From: Oscillospiraceae bacterium
GTDB lineage: Bacteria > Bacillota > Clostridia > Oscillospirales > Ruminococcaceae
Reading direction: 5' to 3'
Assembly: GCA_009781425.1 (NCBI GenBank)
Contig: WQYC01000001.1
Location: forward strand, 124,001 to 188,000
DNA: 64,000 bases
The notes under the pieces were generated by a model. It saw only the letters and a program-made list of their open reading frames with translations, did not search any database and had not been told where the DNA came from. Positions 33,555 to 42,368 of the stretch are shown one piece after another. Made by a program: the position numbers and the translations under genes. Every line of letters begins with the position of its first letter. Positions within the stretch are counted from its first letter, which is position 1.

Positions 33555-34079
33555 ATGGACAGAACAGTATTTATTATTTTGATTATTTTAGCGTTGCTTA
33601 TGTCGGCTTGCGCTGTTGACGAGCCGTTGAAAAGCCCGCCGCCGAGTAATTCCCCGCCTGTTACGACAACGCAACCCGCTGAAGAAATTATCCCCACATT
33701 TTCTGCGGACAACCCCCGCGAGTTGGATTACACTGAGGTGAATTTTCGCATACGGACAAGCTTCATCACAACCGACACGAGCTGGCTCGACTTTGAGCTG
33801 AATAACCGCTCGGGGACAGAGTTTTTGTACGGCGAGGTTTTCACGCTTTACAAGGATATTAACGGCTCCTGGGAGTACGTTGACATGATGTATGGCGCGG
33901 ATTTTAACGACACGGGCTTGATTTTAATGCCCGATTCAATTAACAACGGCAGTATCGACATCGGGTACTTCTTCGGGTTTCTCGGCGAGGGGAATTATCG
34001 CATTGAAAAGGATATTTTCTCGCTTGACGAGTGGTGCATTGTGACTGCGGAATTTGAGGTTTTTGAGGCAGAGAAATAA
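33555..34079 (+). CDS. lipoprotein with Ig-like (Big_14-type) domain
   Basis: This 174-aa protein starts MDRTVFIILIILALLMSAC (lipobox) and has a Pro/Ser/Thr-rich linker, then a beta domain with LDFELNNRSGTEFLYGEVFT and a GEGNYRIEKDIF segment, as in bacterial Ig-like domains of small lipoproteins. Role unknown. ATG 33555 follows AAGGA; an upstream in-frame Met would translate the palindromic repeat. Confidence 0.72.
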   Translation: MDRTVFIILIILALLMSACAVDEPLKSPPPSNSPPVTTTQPAEEIIPTFSADNPRELDYTEVNFRIRTSFITTDTSWLDFELNNRSGTEFLYGEVFTLYKDINGSWEYVDMMYGADFNDTGLILMPDSINNGSIDIGYFFGFLGEGNYRIEKDIFSLDEWCIVTAEFEVFEAEK

Positions 34080-34084
34080 AAGAA

Positions 34085-34111
34085 CGCGGAGGCAAATGCC
34101 TCCGCGGTTTT
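34085..34111. terminator. shared terminator between lipoprotein and LRR genes
   Basis: CGCGGAGGC AAAT GCCTCCGCG followed by GTTTT on the plus strand and by TTCT on the minus strand. It serves the convergent genes on both sides. Confidence 0.8.
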
Positions 34112-34126
34112 AATGCAGTTCATTAA

Positions 34127-34951
34127 TTACATAAAAATACAATCGGGAAGAGCTTCACGTAATGACTCTATATGCTCTCGAGCAATTAAATTATTCTTTA
34201 AAAACAAATAATTCAAATTTGTCAACCCATAAAGTGAGGATATGTCGGTTATTTGATTATGTGAAATAGATAATTCATTCAAATTCTTTAATCCGCTAAG
34301 AGGCGTTATATCAGTAATTTGATTTGCATTTAAGTGTAATGTCCTTAAATTCGTTAAGTCGGAAAGCGGAGTAATATCTGTTATTCCACTATTGCCTATA
34401 CCTATATACTCTAAATTCGTCAACCCACCAAGGGTAGTTATATCTGTTATATTGTTCATTCCTAAATATATTATCCTCAAATTCGTTAACTGTTCAAGCG
34501 GTGATATATCAACGATTTCATTCAAATGTAAATTCAAAGATTCAAGATTAACTAATCTGCTAAGTAGTGTTAAGTCGCTAATTTGGTTAAAAAATAGTAT
34601 TAATACTTTCAAGTTAACCATTCGCTGTAGCGGAATTATATCTTCGTCAGTGAGCTTTTGTCCCGTCAAATCAAGCTCCGTCAAATATATGCTGTATCTT
34701 TCACCTTTTATAATTATATAATCGAGTTCTGCCGCTCGCCTTAGAATTTCAAGCGCGTCTGCGCTGTCAACTCTCCTGTCGTTGTTAAGGTCGTATCTTG
34801 CGATTTGCTCGCTTGTAAGTTCAATTAATCCCGCTGTATGGCGCAGAACCGTCAGTGCGTCTGTTGTTGTGAACTCAGTTTCAGCCGAAACAACGAGCGG
34901 CGTTGTCAGAATTATCGCGGCAGCGAGCAGAAACGCGGTCAGTTTTTTCAT
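34127..34951 (-). CDS. secreted LRR protein with dockerin-like module
   Basis: This 274-aa protein has a signal peptide (MKKLTAFLLAAAIILTTPLV), a dockerin-like module (FTTTDALTVLRHTAGLIEL, then DLNNDRRVDSADALEILRR) and about eight internalin-type leucine-rich repeats (unit like LTNLRTLHLNANQITDITPL). Paralogue of 29505-30194 with more repeats. The start is ATG 34951 behind GGGAG; a longer frame is rejected because the signal peptide starts here. Confidence 0.85.
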   Translation of the reverse strand: MKKLTAFLLAAAIILTTPLVVSAETEFTTTDALTVLRHTAGLIELTSEQIARYDLNNDRRVDSADALEILRRAAELDYIIIKGERYSIYLTELDLTGQKLTDEDIIPLQRMVNLKVLILFFNQISDLTLLSRLVNLESLNLHLNEIVDISPLEQLTNLRIIYLGMNNITDITTLGGLTNLEYIGIGNSGITDITPLSDLTNLRTLHLNANQITDITPLSGLKNLNELSISHNQITDISSLYGLTNLNYLFLKNNLIAREHIESLREALPDCIFM

Positions 34952-34985
34952 GTTTAATTCTCCCGTATATACAAATAATAATGCT

Positions 34986-35014
34986 ATTCTACCATATTTT
35001 AGCAAGCTTGTCAA
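34986..35014 (-). promoter_or_regulatory. promoter of the second LRR gene
   Basis: Minus strand TTGACA (35014-35009), 17 bp, TAGAAT (34991-34986). It stands back to back with the plus-strand promoter, 7 bp between the -35 boxes. Confidence 0.8.
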
Positions 35015-35021
35015 TTAAATA

Positions 35022-35050
35022 TTGACATTTTTTCCGAATTATGTTATACT
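35022..35050 (+). promoter_or_regulatory. promoter of the DUF1624-alaS unit
   Basis: TTGACA (35022-35027), 17 bp, TATACT (35045-35050). Confidence 0.8.
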
Positions 35051-35087
35051 TATATGAATTATGTTTTGGTGCGAGAGGACGCGTTCT

Positions 35088-35846
35088 ATGAGAGACTCAA
35101 AAAGAATCGGATTGTTAGACGAAATACGCGGTTTCGCGATTATCTGCATGGTGGTTTATCACTTTTTATTCAGCCTGCAAAACTTTTACAGCGTTGATGT
35201 TCCTGTGTTTTTTGACGATTGGTTTTCTATAATCCAGCGTACCTTTGCAGGTGCTTTTATATTTATTTCCGGCTGTGTCTGCCGCTTTTCCCGCAATAAC
35301 TTAAAGCGCGGTACGCAGTGCTTTTTTCTCGGCATGGTTATTACGTTTGTGGTTTCGCTTGTTCAGCCTGCTTTTCCGATTCATTTCGGGATTCTGCACC
35401 TGCTCGGAATCAGCATGATTATTTACGCGCTTGCTGAAGCGTTTTTCGATTTTGTGCCGCCGCTCGCAGGGATTTTGATTTTTGGTTTTCTCTTTTTTGC
35501 ACTTTTCAATATCCCTCACGGTGACCCGGGTTATATAGGTTTTAACGGGCTTTTTGTCATTCCTATGCCCGAACTTCTTTACGACGCGGGCGCGCTCTTT
35601 CCGCTCGGTTTCAACAGCCCCTACGCGAATTACGGCGATTATTTCCCGCTTTTGCCGTGGTTTTGTATTTTTGCGGCGGGTTGCTTCTTCGGAGTCTATG
35701 CGCGCGATAACGCGCTTCCCCGCTGGTTTTACAAGACACGCGTGAGATTTCTCGCTGCTACGGGACGGTATACAATTTGGATTTATCTGCTTCATCAGCC
35801 GATAATAATTGCAATTTTAAATATAATTTTCAACGAAAGGACGTAA
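35088..35846 (+). CDS. DUF1624 family membrane acyltransferase-like protein
   Basis: This 252-aa protein has about seven membrane helices and the DUF1624 start RIGLLDEIRGFAIICMVVYH, with FAGAFIFISGCVCRFSRNN and a final IWIYLLHQPIIIAIL. The family is related to heparan-alpha-glucosaminide N-acetyltransferases and other membrane acyltransferases; the substrate here is unknown. ATG 35088 has GAGAGGA upstream; an ATG at 35061 is possible but lacks a ribosome site. Eight bases separate it from alaS. Confidence 0.78.
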   Translation: MRDSKRIGLLDEIRGFAIICMVVYHFLFSLQNFYSVDVPVFFDDWFSIIQRTFAGAFIFISGCVCRFSRNNLKRGTQCFFLGMVITFVVSLVQPAFPIHFGILHLLGISMIIYALAEAFFDFVPPLAGILIFGFLFFALFNIPHGDPGYIGFNGLFVIPMPELLYDAGALFPLGFNSPYANYGDYFPLLPWFCIFAAGCFFGVYARDNALPRWFYKTRVRFLAATGRYTIWIYLLHQPIIIAILNIIFNERT

Positions 35847-35854
35847 AACAAAAT

Positions 35855-38383
35855 ATGAAAAAAACAGGACTTAATGAGCTTCGCGAAAGCTACTTATCTT
35901 TCTTCGAGGGGAAAGACCATTTGCGCCTATCGAGCGCGCCGCTGATTCCAAAAGATGATAATTCAATACTGCTGATAAATGCAGGAATGACACCGCTTAA
36001 AAAGTACTTTCAAGGTGTCGAAGAACCGCCGAGAAAGCGCGCGGCTTCCTGTCAAAAATGCATACGCACGCCCGACATTGAGAACGTCGGGTTCACGTCG
36101 CGGCACGGCACTTATTTTGAAATGCTCGGGAATTTTTCGTTCGGCGATTATTTCAAAAGCGAGGCTTGCGCCTGGGCGTGGGAGTATTTTATTAAGGTGC
36201 TTGAAATCCCCGAAGAACTGCTCTGGGTCAGCGTTTATCAGGAAGATGACGAGGCAGCGGAAATTTGGACTCGCGAAGTCGGCGTGAAGCCCGAACGCAT
36301 TGTTCGCTTCGGGAAAGCCGATAATTTTTGGGAGCACGGCAGCGGACCTTGCGGGCCTTGCTCGGAGATTTACTTTGACCGCGGCGCGGATAAGGGCTGC
36401 AGAAGCCCCGACTGCAAGGTCGGCTGTGACTGCGACCGCTATATTGAGGTTTGGAACTTAGTTTTCACACAGTTCGACAGCGACGGAAAAGGCAATTACA
36501 CCCCGCTTGCAAACAAGAATATCGACACAGGCATGGGACTTGAACGGCTCGCCTGTGTAATGCAGGGCGTGGACAATCTTTTTGAGGTTGACACCGTGCA
36601 AAATATCATGAAAAAAATCTGTGAAATTACCGGAAAAACTTATAAAACAAACTCAAAAGAAGACATTTCGATTCGCATAATCACTGACCATATCCGTTCA
36701 ACTTCGTTCATGATTGGCGACGGCGTTCTGCCGTCCAATGAGGGTCGCGGATATGTGCTTCGTCGCTTACTGCGCAGAGCCGCACGGCATGGGCGTTTGC
36801 TGGGTTACGTGAAGCCGTTTTTGCATGAGGTTTGCGACACGGTTATTAACGAAAATCTTTCCGCCTATCCCGAGCTCGGCGAGAAGCGCGAGTATATAAA
36901 AAAGACGATTAAAACCGAAGAAGAGAGCTTTGCGAAAACGGTTGAAAAGGGATTGGAACTATTAAACGAGCATATCGTAGGGGCGATTAGTAATCGCCCG
37001 ATAGATGGTGATGTGGTCTTCAAATTGCACGATACCTTCGGCTTCCCTGTTGACCTTACGCGCGAGATTTTAAGCGAAAATAATCTAACTTTTGATGAAG
37101 CGAAATTCAACGAGCTGATGAAGATTCAAAAGGACACAGCAAGGGCGAATCAAGCATTTAAAGGCGGCTGGGACGATGCACAATTGACGATTGACAACGG
37201 CGAGTTGACAGTTGAATTTGTTGATTGTTTTGAAATTGAAACGAAAGTTCTTGAAGTTTCGGGTAATATAGTCGTGCTTGAAAAAACTCCGTTCTATGCC
37301 GAAAGCGGCGGACAGGTCGGAGATGCGGGGACAATTTTTAAGGGTGTAAAGGAAATTTTCAAAATAACTGACACGCGCAAAACACCGTCCGGCATACCGT
37401 TTTGTATATTTGAGGCGATTCTTTTCCCGGCAACATTGAAAAAAGGTGATAAGGTTATAGTCGGAATCGACAATGAGCGGCGATACGCAATAATGCGTAA
37501 TCATACAGCGGCGCACCTGCTCCAAACGATATTACGGAGCGAACTGGGCTACCACGTTCAACAAGCTGGGTCGCTCGTGGACGAGAACCGCTGTCGCTTT
37601 GACTTCACACACGGACAAGCATTGACCGTTAATGAGATTGCCGAAATTGAACGTGGGGTCAATTTCCAAATTCTTGCACGCAGGCAAGTTACCGTGCAGG
37701 AAATGCCGCTTGAAGAAGCTAAAAAAATGGGTGCTATGGCGCTATTTGGTGAAAAATACGGTGATACTGTACGTGTTGTTAATATATTTGATGGCTTTTC
37801 TGTCGAACTATGCGGAGGTACGCACGTCAAAAACACCGCTGAAATCGGGCTTTTCAAGATTATTTCTGAGGCGAGCGTTGCGGCAGGAGTCCGCAGAATC
37901 GAAGCTGTGACGGGCTGGGGTGTGCTTGAGCTTCTTGCTTCAAAGCAGAGCGAAATAAACGAAGCTACTGAAAAAATAAAGCAGTTGAATTCTGCTCACA
38001 CTAAGGAAGTAGCGCGGCTGAATTCCGAAATCGCGAAAATGCAGGCGCAGAGCTCTGAGCTTGAAGAATTCGGCGAGAAAGACGGCATAAAGCTCCTTGT
38101 TATGAAGCTTGCAGGTGCTAACGGCGACGCGCTTCGGCAAGCGGGCGATAAGTTGAAAAGCGAGAAGAGTGATTTCGTTGCTGTGCTCGCGGGTGAGAAT
38201 AATTTCTACTGTGTTTGCGATAAAAACGCAGTCGCGAAAGGCTTTAACGCGGGGAATATAGTGCGTGAAATTTCCGCAGTTACAGGCGGGAAAGGCGGCG
38301 GCAGACCCGACAGCGCGATGGCGGGAATCGGCGACGCTTCTAAGGTTGACGAGGCGCTTGGAAGGTTTAAGGAGATGGCGTGA
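35855..38383 (+). CDS. alaS: alanyl-tRNA synthetase with two inserted repeats
   Basis: This 842-aa enzyme charges tRNA-Ala. It has class II motif 1-3 regions (INAGMTPLKKYFQGVEEPPR, TYFEMLGNFSFGDYF, GRGYVLRRLLRRAARHGRLL) and the editing site NHTAAHLLQTILRSELG with CGGTHVKNTAEIG, then the coiled coil and C-Ala domain (GGKGGGRPDSAMAG). Residues 375-382 (VGAISNRP) are encoded by a palindromic repeat and residues 443-454 (QLTIDNGELTVE) by a TTGACNATTGAC-type repeat; both keep the frame. ATG 35855 chosen; the longer frame overlaps the gene before. No T-box seen. Confidence 0.96.
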   Translation: MKKTGLNELRESYLSFFEGKDHLRLSSAPLIPKDDNSILLINAGMTPLKKYFQGVEEPPRKRAASCQKCIRTPDIENVGFTSRHGTYFEMLGNFSFGDYFKSEACAWAWEYFIKVLEIPEELLWVSVYQEDDEAAEIWTREVGVKPERIVRFGKADNFWEHGSGPCGPCSEIYFDRGADKGCRSPDCKVGCDCDRYIEVWNLVFTQFDSDGKGNYTPLANKNIDTGMGLERLACVMQGVDNLFEVDTVQNIMKKICEITGKTYKTNSKEDISIRIITDHIRSTSFMIGDGVLPSNEGRGYVLRRLLRRAARHGRLLGYVKPFLHEVCDTVINENLSAYPELGEKREYIKKTIKTEEESFAKTVEKGLELLNEHIVGAISNRPIDGDVVFKLHDTFGFPVDLTREILSENNLTFDEAKFNELMKIQKDTARANQAFKGGWDDAQLTIDNGELTVEFVDCFEIETKVLEVSGNIVVLEKTPFYAESGGQVGDAGTIFKGVKEIFKITDTRKTPSGIPFCIFEAILFPATLKKGDKVIVGIDNERRYAIMRNHTAAHLLQTILRSELGYHVQQAGSLVDENRCRFDFTHGQALTVNEIAEIERGVNFQILARRQVTVQEMPLEEAKKMGAMALFGEKYGDTVRVVNIFDGFSVELCGGTHVKNTAEIGLFKIISEASVAAGVRRIEAVTGWGVLELLASKQSEINEATEKIKQLNSAHTKEVARLNSEIAKMQAQSSELEEFGEKDGIKLLVMKLAGANGDALRQAGDKLKSEKSDFVAVLAGENNFYCVCDKNAVAKGFNAGNIVREISAVTGGKGGGRPDSAMAGIGDASKVDEALGRFKEMA
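36977..36999 (+). repeat. palindromic repeat inside alaS
   Basis: GTAGGGGCGATTAGTAATCG then CCC: stem GGGCGATTA/TAATCGCCC. Translated VGAISNRP in the region between the aminoacylation and tRNA-recognition parts. Confidence 0.85.
37181..37216 (+). repeat. TTGAC-type repeat inside alaS
   Basis: CAATTGACGATTGACAACGG CGAGTTGACAGTTGAA (36 nt, split here for length). The short-period pattern of TTGAC/AATTGA is like dispersed repeats in many Firmicutes and Bacteroidetes. It is read as QLTIDNGELTVE. Confidence 0.6.
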
Positions 38384-38991
38384 TGAAAATATCTGAAAAA
38401 TATCTTATCGGACTAAAGCAAGCCTATATTGAAGTTGGCGGTAGTGAAATATGGGAGCGGCTCGAAAAAGTTAAACATGGTGCAAGTGCAGAAGATATTC
38501 AAAAACTCAAAGAGCAATATCCCGAAATCCCCGCTTCATTGTTAGATTTGCTTGACTTTGCAGACGGCACACATTGGAGAGCGTACGGTGATGAAAAAGT
38601 CAATATGCGGGTTCTCGGTACTGCCGATTCACAGGAATTCGGGTATCATCTTTTGTCAGTACGGCAAATGCTTGAGAATCAGAACTTGGTGAAAAAGCAT
38701 GAAATCTATTGGAAAAGCATTGACAGGAGATATGATGAAAGTGATGTGAAGGTGGACGATAGAATCATTAGCGATTCAAGTTCTGTTAGCTGGCTTCATT
38801 TTGCCGATATTGATTATTCGCAGTTATTTGTTGACTTTACGCCCTCTGCCAAAGGAAAAGCAGGGCAAATTGTAAAGTATATTCATGACCCCGATGAGTT
38901 TACAGTAGTCGCAGACAGTTTCGATGATTATTTGCAAATATTAATTGATTATGAGTATATTTTTGTCAATGAAGACGCTATTAAAGAATAG
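38383..38991 (+). CDS. SMI1/KNR4 (SUKH) family protein
   Basis: This 202-aa protein has the SUKH pattern: ASAEDIQKLKEQYPEIPASL followed by LLDFADGTHW, VRQMLENQ and late SWLHFADIDYSQLFVDFTPS. SUKH proteins are common immunity proteins against secreted nuclease toxins, but also occur as singletons. No toxin gene is near. Its ATG overlaps the alaS TGA (TGATG). It is AT-rich and probably acquired. Confidence 0.8.
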   Translation: MKISEKYLIGLKQAYIEVGGSEIWERLEKVKHGASAEDIQKLKEQYPEIPASLLDLLDFADGTHWRAYGDEKVNMRVLGTADSQEFGYHLLSVRQMLENQNLVKKHEIYWKSIDRRYDESDVKVDDRIISDSSSVSWLHFADIDYSQLFVDFTPSAKGKAGQIVKYIHDPDEFTVVADSFDDYLQILIDYEYIFVNEDAIKE

Positions 38992-39027
38992 GAATATTTT
39001 AAACATAAACGAACAGGAGAATAAAAC

Positions 39028-39366
39028 ATGAACGACTGCATTTTTTGCAAAATAATTAATAACGAAATACCGTCGGAAAAGGTCTTTGAAAGCGAAGAAA
39101 TCATAGCTTTCAAGGATATAAATCCGCAGGCACCCGTGCATATTCTTGTGATTCCGAAGCGGCACATTGACGGCGCGGATACGCTCGAAAAGGAAGACGC
39201 TGAGCTTGCGGGACGCTTGATTTTGGCAGTGGCGAGAATCGCCGAGCAGTTTCATCTCGGCGGCGGCTACCGCATTGTTACAAACATCGGCAAGGACGGC
39301 GGGCAAACCGTTCGTCATCTGCATTTTCATCTGCTCGGCGGTGAAATATTGAAGGACAGTTTTTAG
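39028..39366 (+). CDS. HIT-family nucleotide-binding protein
   Basis: This 112-aa protein starts MNDCIFCKIINNEIPSEKVF and has the HIT triad HLHFHLLGG near its end. It is a HinT-like purine nucleoside phosphoramidase. An ACAGGAG site precedes the ATG. comEC starts right after its TAG stop. Confidence 0.94.
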   Translation: MNDCIFCKIINNEIPSEKVFESEEIIAFKDINPQAPVHILVIPKRHIDGADTLEKEDAELAGRLILAVARIAEQFHLGGGYRIVTNIGKDGGQTVRHLHFHLLGGEILKDSF

Positions 39367-41361
39367 GTGAAACTGAAGTCAGCCCTTATTGGCTTTTCAT
39401 ATCTTGCGGGCTTAATCTGCGCGTTTTTGCTTGGTTTTACGCCGCTTCAAAGTGTTTTAATTTCACTGATTATTTCATTTATCGGTTCGATTTTATTATT
39501 TTTGAAAGTGAAAAACATCGGTATTTTCGCGCTTATTTTCGGAATTGCTTTCGGTGTTTATGCGGCTTATCGTTTCACATTCATGGATTCTGCGTTCGCA
39601 CTCGACGGCGAAACGCGTGAGATTTCCGGCGTTGTACTCGATAAAACCTCGCCGTCGCGCGGCATGGCGGGTTACACGGTTGAAGCTGTAGTTGACGGCG
39701 TAAAAACGCGGTTTTCCCTTTACGCGCCCGACATTGGCGCAGAGGTTGGCGACACGATTAATTTTGAGGCAAAATTCTCACTTTTACAGAATAATACCGC
39801 CTTCGACGAAGCTTCTTTTTATATGAGCAGAGGCGTTTTTCTGAAGGCGAGCACGCGGTCAATGCCTGTCGCCGTGAAGAGTGACAGCCTCTCCCCCGTA
39901 CTTTTAATTCGAGGTTTCAATGAGAAATTAAAACACAGCATTATGATAGCTTTTTCTAATGATACTGGTGCACTGATTTGCGCTGTTTTTCTCGGCGACA
40001 AATCATATATTTCCGACGAGCTTTCAGCAAGCATAAAACGCGCGGGAATCGCGCATTACACCGCTGTTTCCGGGCTTCATTTAACACTCATGGCGCATAT
40101 GCTTATGTCGGTTTTGAGCTTAACAAGATTGCAAAAAATGCGTAGGCTCAAGTTCGCAGTTTTAGTGTCAATGACGCTCATTTTCATGGTTTTTTTCAAC
40201 CTCTCACCGTCGGTGACAAGAGCGGGGATTATGCTGATTATTTTCTACGGCGGCGAGCTTTTCATGCGGCGCGGAAACACCCTTAATTCTATCGGCTTCG
40301 CCGCTTTGATTATACTTTTGACATCGCCGTATTCCTGTCTTGACGCGGGTTTGCTGCTTTCGATTGCAGGCACAATCGGTATCGGTGTGATTGCTCCTGC
40401 GGTGAACAATCACTTTAAATCCGAGCGTTTTAAAAAGGCGCGAGAGGTCGTCGGCATGAACCTTTGCGCGAGCTATTCTACGCTTCCACTTGTTGCGATT
40501 TTCTTCGGCGGCGCGTCGCTTGTTTCGGTTTTAACGAGCATAATTCTGCTTCCGTTTTTCACAGTTTTGCTTACGATGATGGTGATTTTCGCGCTGACTG
40601 CGGGCTTTGACGGCATTTCACTTTTGATTGCGGGAATAATGTCGCGTTGCATGGAAATAATCATCACTTTTTTCGGCGGATTCAAGTTCGCGTACATACC
40701 GTTAGATTACGGTTTTGTCTTGCCTTGGATTGTTGCTTCTGCTGTTTTAATTACGCTTGTCGCGCTCGTTTATAAAGAAGCAATTGCCGGCGTAAAAGCC
40801 GCATTTGTGAGCCTTTTTGCACTTGCGACGATGGTGATTTCGACCGAGTATTTTAATCTTGTCAGCACTCGTTTTGAGGTTTACACTGACGGAACCTCGG
40901 CTTGCATTTTTCTGCGCTACCGCAATAATTCTGTCGCGATTATCACCGATGACAGCAGGAGAACTTCACTCGCAACCTTGGACTTTTTACACGAAAATTA
41001 TCTCGATGAAATATGCTTACTTCTTGTTTTGAACAGCACAAATAACGCACTTCGCTTTTTTGAAAGCATACCCGCGATTACATATTCCGCGCCGAGTAAA
41101 GAGCAGATAAACTACGATGTCGGCGGGGTTTTCACGGTTATGAAAAACGAAAACGAGGTTTTAATTCATCACAATAACACAACAATCAGCATCGCGCATA
41201 TTAAATCTTCCTCCGACGCAAATATAAACGTCACCTACAATTTTTCGGTTAATGCGGGGGATTTCAGCGGTGATGTAATTCACACCTCGCGCCGCGCAGA
41301 AGCGGAGGAAGAAAACGAATTTAATGCTTACTATGAAAGAATAAATTGGGTTTTGAAATGA
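39367..41361 (+). CDS. comEC: ComEC/Rec2-family DNA uptake channel
   Basis: This 664-aa membrane protein has an N-terminal helix pair and an OB-like DUF4131 domain (EISGVVLDKTSPSRGMAGYT), then the competence core (ICAVFLGDKSYISDELSASI, then KRAGIAHYTAVSGLHLTLMA), with about ten helices. The C-terminal metallo-beta-lactamase-like domain is short and lacks the HxHxDH motif. ComEC passes single-stranded DNA into the cell. The start is GTG 39367, immediately after the HIT stop. No comEA is adjacent. Confidence 0.9.
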   Translation: MKLKSALIGFSYLAGLICAFLLGFTPLQSVLISLIISFIGSILLFLKVKNIGIFALIFGIAFGVYAAYRFTFMDSAFALDGETREISGVVLDKTSPSRGMAGYTVEAVVDGVKTRFSLYAPDIGAEVGDTINFEAKFSLLQNNTAFDEASFYMSRGVFLKASTRSMPVAVKSDSLSPVLLIRGFNEKLKHSIMIAFSNDTGALICAVFLGDKSYISDELSASIKRAGIAHYTAVSGLHLTLMAHMLMSVLSLTRLQKMRRLKFAVLVSMTLIFMVFFNLSPSVTRAGIMLIIFYGGELFMRRGNTLNSIGFAALIILLTSPYSCLDAGLLLSIAGTIGIGVIAPAVNNHFKSERFKKAREVVGMNLCASYSTLPLVAIFFGGASLVSVLTSIILLPFFTVLLTMMVIFALTAGFDGISLLIAGIMSRCMEIIITFFGGFKFAYIPLDYGFVLPWIVASAVLITLVALVYKEAIAGVKAAFVSLFALATMVISTEYFNLVSTRFEVYTDGTSACIFLRYRNNSVAIITDDSRRTSLATLDFLHENYLDEICLLLVLNSTNNALRFFESIPAITYSAPSKEQINYDVGGVFTVMKNENEVLIHHNNTTISIAHIKSSSDANINVTYNFSVNAGDFSGDVIHTSRRAEAEEENEFNAYYERINWVLK

Positions 41362-42368
41362 AAATAACCGAAGATATTTTAAAAGAAAATCTAAAATTAA
41401 ATAAGCTTTCAAATCTTTACTACTTTTTCGGTAAGGAAGTTTTTCTTGTAAAGACTTATGCTGACCGCGTTCGCGAGAAGTTCGCGCCGGATTTGGACGA
41501 GTTTAATTTAATCAAGTTTTCGGGTACTCCCGACTTTGATTCGCTTGAAGAAGCGGTTGAAACCTTGCCTGTTTTTGCAGAAAAAAAAGTCGTTCTTTTA
41601 AACGATTTTGATGCAGAAAAAATTGAAATTGATACACTTGAAAGAATGATAATTCTGCTCTCGGATATTCCCGAATATTGCGCGGTTATAATAAACATTA
41701 CAGGCTTTGAGCCGAGCAAAAATGCTAAGACGAAAAAGCTTTTAGCAGCTGTTGAAAAGCATGGAATTGTCTGTGAATTTGATTTGCTGAGCAGAGCAAA
41801 AGCCGCAAGACTTATCGCCGACAGAGTTGCTCGACTCGGCTGTATAATCTCACTCGAAAACGCTGAATATCTTTACGATTTAACGCTCGGAAGCTTGACG
41901 CTTATCGGCTCGGAATATAAAAAACTTGCTTCTTTTACGGGTGTCGGAAACGAAATTACAAGAGAAATTATCGACCGCTTAACGCCGCGTCTGACTGAAA
42001 CAAGCGTGTATGAGCTTGCCGCCGCGCTCACTGAAAAGCGCGCGAAAAAAGCCTTCAAGATTCTCGATGATTTAATGGCGCAGAACGTTCAGCCTGTGAT
42101 AATTTTAAGCTCACTTTCGGGCGCATTTACTGACTATTATCGTGCAAAGCTCGGCAAGAATTACAAGCAAAATCCCGACAAAACTGCCACTGATTTTAAC
42201 TACCCGAAGAACCGCGCATGGCTGATGAAAAAAGTCCCCGCATCCGACTTGAATAAAATCAAAAACTGCATTTCACTGCTATATAAAGCCGACATAAAAT
42301 TAAAATCCACAACGTTAAATAACCGCACTGTGATTGAAAAAACCATGACGGAGATATTAGTATTATAA
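41358..42368 (+). CDS. holA: DNA polymerase III subunit delta
   Basis: This 336-aa clamp-loader subunit starts MKITEDILKENLKLNKLSNL and has YYFFGKEVFLVKTYADRVRE, KLLAAVEKHGIVCEFDLLS and AQNVQPVIILSSLSGAFTDYY. HolA opens the sliding clamp. It commonly follows comEC in Firmicutes. The ATG overlaps the comEC stop by 4 bases; a Met 12 bases upstream is rejected. Its TAA overlaps rnmV by one base. Confidence 0.93.
   Translation: MKITEDILKENLKLNKLSNLYYFFGKEVFLVKTYADRVREKFAPDLDEFNLIKFSGTPDFDSLEEAVETLPVFAEKKVVLLNDFDAEKIEIDTLERMIILLSDIPEYCAVIINITGFEPSKNAKTKKLLAAVEKHGIVCEFDLLSRAKAARLIADRVARLGCIISLENAEYLYDLTLGSLTLIGSEYKKLASFTGVGNEITREIIDRLTPRLTETSVYELAAALTEKRAKKAFKILDDLMAQNVQPVIILSSLSGAFTDYYRAKLGKNYKQNPDKTATDFNYPKNRAWLMKKVPASDLNKIKNCISLLYKADIKLKSTTLNNRTVIEKTMTEILVL

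Noticed and set aside
34127-34951. CRISPR-like or tandem DNA repeats
   Set aside because: The periodic DNA encodes 22-residue leucine-rich repeats and is not identical between units.
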